DNA of 10,452 nucleotides from Bacteroidales bacterium (GTDB lineage: Bacteria; Bacteroidota; Bacteroidia; Bacteroidales; Marinilabiliaceae): positions 1-10,452 of the forward strand of contig SFOL01000063.1 of NCBI GenBank assembly GCA_004552385.1, in the 5' to 3' direction. Under the pieces are notes generated by a model. That model worked only from the letters and a program-made list of their open reading frames with translations, did no database searches and was not told the DNA's origin. Shown here piece after piece: positions 8,495 through 10,452 of the stretch (positions within the stretch are counted from its first letter, which is position 1; each line of letters starts with the position of its first letter). Made by a program: the position numbers and the translations under genes.

Positions 8495-9613
8495 ATGTCC
8501 GCCGATTTCCCCTATATCATTGCGCTTGGCAATGTCAATGGCGTAGGTCCGCAGAGACTGCGCCAACTCGTTGAGCATTTCGGCTCGGCCGAGGCCGTCT
8601 TCTCCGCTTCCGAGTCTGATTTCCCGTCGCCTTTCCTCCCCCTCTTCGCCGCCATTCTCAAGGGGCGCGCCGAGGCTCTCTCTTTCGCCCAGGCCCAGGT
8701 CGCGATCGCCGAGCGTTTCAACGTCCGTATGCTCGCTTTCTCTGATGACGACTATCCCTCGCGCCTCGCCAACTGTCCCGATGCGCCGGTCGTGCTTTTC
8801 TGCAAGGGAGGAGTCAATTTCGAGACGGCAAAGGTTCTCTCCGTCGTCGGCACCCGTAAGCCCTCCGACGAGGGGCGTATCCTCTGCGAGCGCATCGTTT
8901 CCGACCTTTGCCAGCGCCACCCGGATCTTGTCATTGTCTCAGGTCTGGCCTTCGGCATTGATGTCACGGCTCACCGTGCCGCGCTCAAGGCTGGCAGGCC
9001 CACCGTGGCTGTCGTTGCCCATGGCCTTGACACTCTCTACCCAGCCCAGCATCGCGACGTGGCTTCGCAGATGGTCGCCGACGGAGCTATCGTCTCTGAA
9101 TTCACATTCGGCACTCAGCCCGAGGCCTACAATTTCGTCTCGCGCAACAGGATTATCGCGGGCCTTGCCGATGCCACTCTTGTCGTCGAGACTGGAGAGA
9201 AGGGCGGTAGCCTCATAACGACGCGAAACGCGTTCGACTATAATAGGCAGGTCTTCGCCGTGCCTGGTTTCCCGGGGCGTGAGCAGAGCAAGGGGTGTAA
9301 TGATCTCATTAAGAAGAATATGGCTGCTCTTGTCGAGTCGGCCGATGATGTCGACGAGTGTCTCGGATGGGAGCTTCCATCTGCCGCACGCAGTGCTGAC
9401 ACCCGCCGCACTCCCAGCCTGTTCGCCAACCCGCAGTCTCCTGAAGAAGAGGCCATCGTCGCCGCCCTCCGCCAAGAGGATGGGCTCACTGCAAGCGTCA
9501 TCGGCCAGCGTACTCGACTTCCAATTGCCAAGGTCAATGTCGCATTGCTTAATATGGAGTTCGCAGGCATCGTCAAGTCTCTGCCCGGCAATAGCTACCG
9601 ACTGATGGTCTGA
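8495..9613 (+). CDS. dprA: DprA (Smf), DNA-processing protein that loads RecA
   Basis: DprA binds single-stranded DNA entering the cell and loads RecA on it. It is also widely kept in bacteria not known to be transformable. The 372-residue product is full length. Residues 8-40 form a helix-hairpin-helix-like N-terminal segment (GNVNGVGPQRLRQLVEHFG). The Rossmann-like core runs from about 85 to 290 with its signatures in order: VVGTRKPS (117-124), SGLAFGIDVTAHRAAL (149-164), HGLDTLYPAQH (176-186), FVSRNRIIAGLADATLVVE (214-232), EKGGSLITTRNAF (235-247), VPGFPG (256-261) and GCNDLIKKNMAAL (267-279). A linker of about 25 residues precedes a winged-helix domain (about 314-371, LTASVIGQRTRLP then LLNMEFAGIVKSLPGNSYRL). 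The ATG has no Shine-Dalgarno sequence. The gene stands alone, divergent from the M23 gene. Its codon usage is C/T-rich with 1 ATA in 17 isoleucine codons, opposite to its minus-strand neighbours. Confidence 0.96.
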   Translation: MSADFPYIIALGNVNGVGPQRLRQLVEHFGSAEAVFSASESDFPSPFLPLFAAILKGRAEALSFAQAQVAIAERFNVRMLAFSDDDYPSRLANCPDAPVVLFCKGGVNFETAKVLSVVGTRKPSDEGRILCERIVSDLCQRHPDLVIVSGLAFGIDVTAHRAALKAGRPTVAVVAHGLDTLYPAQHRDVASQMVADGAIVSEFTFGTQPEAYNFVSRNRIIAGLADATLVVETGEKGGSLITTRNAFDYNRQVFAVPGFPGREQSKGCNDLIKKNMAALVESADDVDECLGWELPSAARSADTRRTPSLFANPQSPEEEAIVAALRQEDGLTASVIGQRTRLPIAKVNVALLNMEFAGIVKSLPGNSYRLMV

Positions 9614-9688
9614 GCTGCCACTCCTTGGCTCTCTGCCTGTAAAAGCCTGCTTCTTTTCTCCCCGCCAATTTCTTATAGGCTACTTCTA

Positions 9689-9728
9689 CGCGGATTGTCC
9701 GCGAGGCACAGTCCTTTTAGCCTGTGTC
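9689..9728 (+). repeat. Two adjacent hairpins downstream of dprA
   Basis: The first is a perfect 6-bp stem, CGCGGA (9689-9694) with TCCGCG (9698-9703), around a TTG loop. One base later GGCACAG (9705-9711) pairs with CTGTGTC (9722-9728) through 7 pairs including one G-T wobble, around a 10-base loop. Neither is followed by a run of T, so they are not standard intrinsic terminators. They may stabilise the 3' end of the dprA mRNA or belong to a structured RNA. Confidence 0.4.
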
Positions 9729-9753
9729 ATCTCCCGTCCTGAGCCGTGGCGCG

Positions 9754-9769
9754 GCGTCTTGCGAGACGC
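9754..9769 (+). repeat. Perfect 6-bp inverted repeat with TGCG loop
   Basis: GCGTCT (9754-9759) and AGACGC (9764-9769) form a perfect stem around the four-base loop TGCG. This is the third hairpin within about 80 bases after dprA. Only pyrimidine-rich sequence without a T-run follows, so its role (processing site, weak terminator or chance) is open. Confidence 0.35.
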
Positions 9770-9936
9770 GTCGTATGTCTCTTCTCTCCAGCCCCTCCTT
9801 CAAGCGGATGGCTTTCTGGCACAAAAATGTTTGTTCTGTTTGTCTGCCAACGGTTGTAACCCGGCCGCTTTGCGTTTATATTCCCAATCGCTGATAAATA
9901 TCTCAACACCGCTTCCGCCTTTTCAATTATAAATAT

Positions 9937-9944
9937 TATCTTTG
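9937..9944 (+). promoter_or_regulatory. Bacteroidota -7 promoter element (TATCTTTG) in the intergenic region
   Basis: This is the same octamer as the box before dprA and an exact fit to TAnnTTTG, set in AT-rich DNA. There is no clear TTTG at the expected -33 distance; the nearest is T/C-rich sequence around 9913-9924. Transcription would start near 9950, about 125 nt before the ATG at 10076, and would read through the candidate terminator at 10011-10049. Confidence 0.45.
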
Positions 9945-9949
9945 GCGCA

Positions 9950-10049
9950 CCAAATATTGTGATGTCTAATGCGGCTTGCTCCTTCCTGGTCTTTTCCAGC
10001 GCTATGCCGCCGGTGGGCACTGCTCCTTTTCTCGCCCATCGCTTTTTTT
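9950..10049 (+). ncRNA. Candidate structured leader or small RNA of about 100 nt
   Basis: Between a promoter-like box (9937-9944) and a candidate terminator lies a tightly packed set of complementary segments. GCGGC (9971-9975) pairs perfectly with GCCGC (10006-10010) and encloses a hairpin of CTGG (9986-9989) with CCAG (9996-9999). The next base, 10011, opens the terminator stem, so the two helices could stack. An RNA starting near 9950 and ending near 10049 would be a free small RNA. Read-through would make it the 5' leader of the gene at 10076. I recognise no known riboswitch class. The 5' end is a guess from the promoter box. Confidence 0.3.
10011..10049 (+). terminator. Candidate intrinsic terminator just upstream of the gene at 10076
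   Basis: CGGTGGGC (10011-10018) pairs with GCCCATCG (10034-10041) in 8 pairs with one G-T wobble and a 15-base loop. A C and then seven T (10043-10049) follow. The layout fits an intrinsic terminator reading rightward. Its odd feature is position: it ends 26 bp before the next start codon, which leaves no room for a full promoter after it. It therefore either ends an upstream transcript or regulates read-through into the gene. Confidence 0.5.
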
Positions 10050-10075
10050 GATGCAACTTATTGAAGGTTAAAGAT

Positions 10076-10452
10076 ATGAAACCCTCCTTTGGCTTACTCC
10101 GGCGCCGAGCCCTTCTCGCGGCGGGAGTTTTCTTTATATCTTACTTGTCCGCTTCGGCGTGGCCGCTTTCGGTCTGCTCCGACGTGCGGCTGAGTGGGGT
10201 AGGGCTTCCTTATACGTCTTATTCTGCAGCTCCGCTCCCGCCTACAGCAAATTGTACTGGCATCTACTTGCTCGAAGCCAATGATTTGGGCAAATACACC
10301 GTTACTTTCAAGGCTTTCAGTGGCGGCAGCGAGCTTGATGGCACCCCTATGGGCAAAATCCAGATTGACGGGCAGTCATACGAGCCGTATTATGATTCCA
10401 AGTCAAAGACGTATCGTGTAGCTGGAGTTTCAACCGAAACGGGGCAAAAGAT
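10076..10452 (+). CDS. Exported protein of unknown function (N-terminal 125 residues, runs off the right edge)
   Basis: I do not recognise this protein. The ATG at 10076-10078 has a Shine-Dalgarno-like GAAGG (10063-10067) 8 bases upstream, and an in-frame stop at 10049-10051 limits any earlier start. Residues 1-29 look like a signal peptide: LLRRR, then a hydrophobic stretch (ALLAAGVFFISYL), then SASA as a cleavage site. No lipobox is seen at Cys37. The mature part is rich in Ser, Gly, Thr and Tyr and alternates polar and hydrophobic residues (for example YTVTFKAFSGG, IQIDGQSYEPYYD), as in an all-beta, perhaps Ig-like, surface domain. Because sprA lies nearby in the same genome, secretion by the type IX system is conceivable. 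The C-terminal signal that would show it lies beyond the window. The gene is preceded by a candidate terminator and structured leader. Confidence 0.6.
   Translation, partial: MKPSFGLLRRRALLAAGVFFISYLSASAWPLSVCSDVRLSGVGLPYTSYSAAPLPPTANCTGIYLLEANDLGKYTVTFKAFSGGSELDGTPMGKIQIDGQSYEPYYDSKSKTYRVAGVSTETGQK

Larger units (their letters stand above)
9614..10075. other. 462-bp region without a convincing gene
   Basis: No frame on either strand has a start, length and composition that suggest a real protein. The longest minus-strand frame (9727-10056) would start at TTG and contains no internal Met. What the region does hold is three short hairpins within 9689-9769, a TATCTTTG promoter-like box at 9937-9944, and a structured segment at 9971-10049 that ends as a candidate terminator. 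The centre (about 9890-9960) is clearly more AT-rich than its surroundings, as expected for a promoter region. Confidence 0.7.

Noticed and set aside
8390..8920. 176-codon minus-strand frame over the dprA start
   Set aside because: It overlaps most of the first third of dprA, whose protein matches its family throughout; no recognisable domain on the reverse frame.
9727..10056. 109-codon minus-strand frame between dprA and the right-hand gene
   Set aside because: It starts with TTG, has no internal Met, has very basic ends with no recognisable domain, and overlaps the promoter-like box and terminator hairpin. Its A-rich codons simply reflect strand composition.

Overview
This window is chromosomal DNA from a member of the Bacteroidota, most likely the order Bacteroidales. 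Three things point there. One is a large sprA (sov) gene, which encodes the outer-membrane translocon of the type IX secretion system and is confined to this phylum. The second is the ruvA-sprA gene order. The third is two exact copies of the Bacteroidota -7 promoter element TAnnTTTG. The GC content looks high for the phylum (about the mid-50s percent by eye). I cannot name a family or species from the sequence alone.

The left 8.35 kb is one block of four minus-strand genes, transcribed in the order M23 endopeptidase lipoprotein (7097-8353), thiL (5974-7020), ruvA (5376-5972), sprA (1-5352, cut by the left edge). The gaps are 76, 1 and 23 bp. I see no terminator or convincing promoter between the genes, so they probably form an operon. 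They mix envelope work (a cell-wall peptidase and the SprA barrel) with thiamine cofactor synthesis and Holliday-junction branch migration. The first 1784 codons of sprA are open without a stop or frameshift from a GTG start.

A 141-bp spacer (8354-8494) separates this block from the divergent plus-strand dprA (8495-9613), whose product loads RecA onto incoming single-stranded DNA. A TATCTTTG box in the spacer is a good candidate for the dprA promoter.

To the right lies a 462-bp region with no convincing gene (9614-10075). It holds three short hairpins just after dprA, a second TATCTTTG box, and a compact structured stretch ending in a candidate intrinsic terminator only 26 bp before the next gene. 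That gene (10076 to the right edge) encodes an exported protein of unknown function, of which only about 125 residues are visible. The promoter, structured leader and terminator arrangement ahead of it is the least explained part of the window and could be a small RNA or an attenuator.

The minus-strand operon and dprA differ strongly in codon choice. The operon genes favour ATA for isoleucine and purine-rich codons, while dprA almost never uses ATA and is C/T-rich. The rest of the window looks like ordinary core genome. I saw no CRISPR array, insertion sequence, tRNA, rRNA or phage gene.
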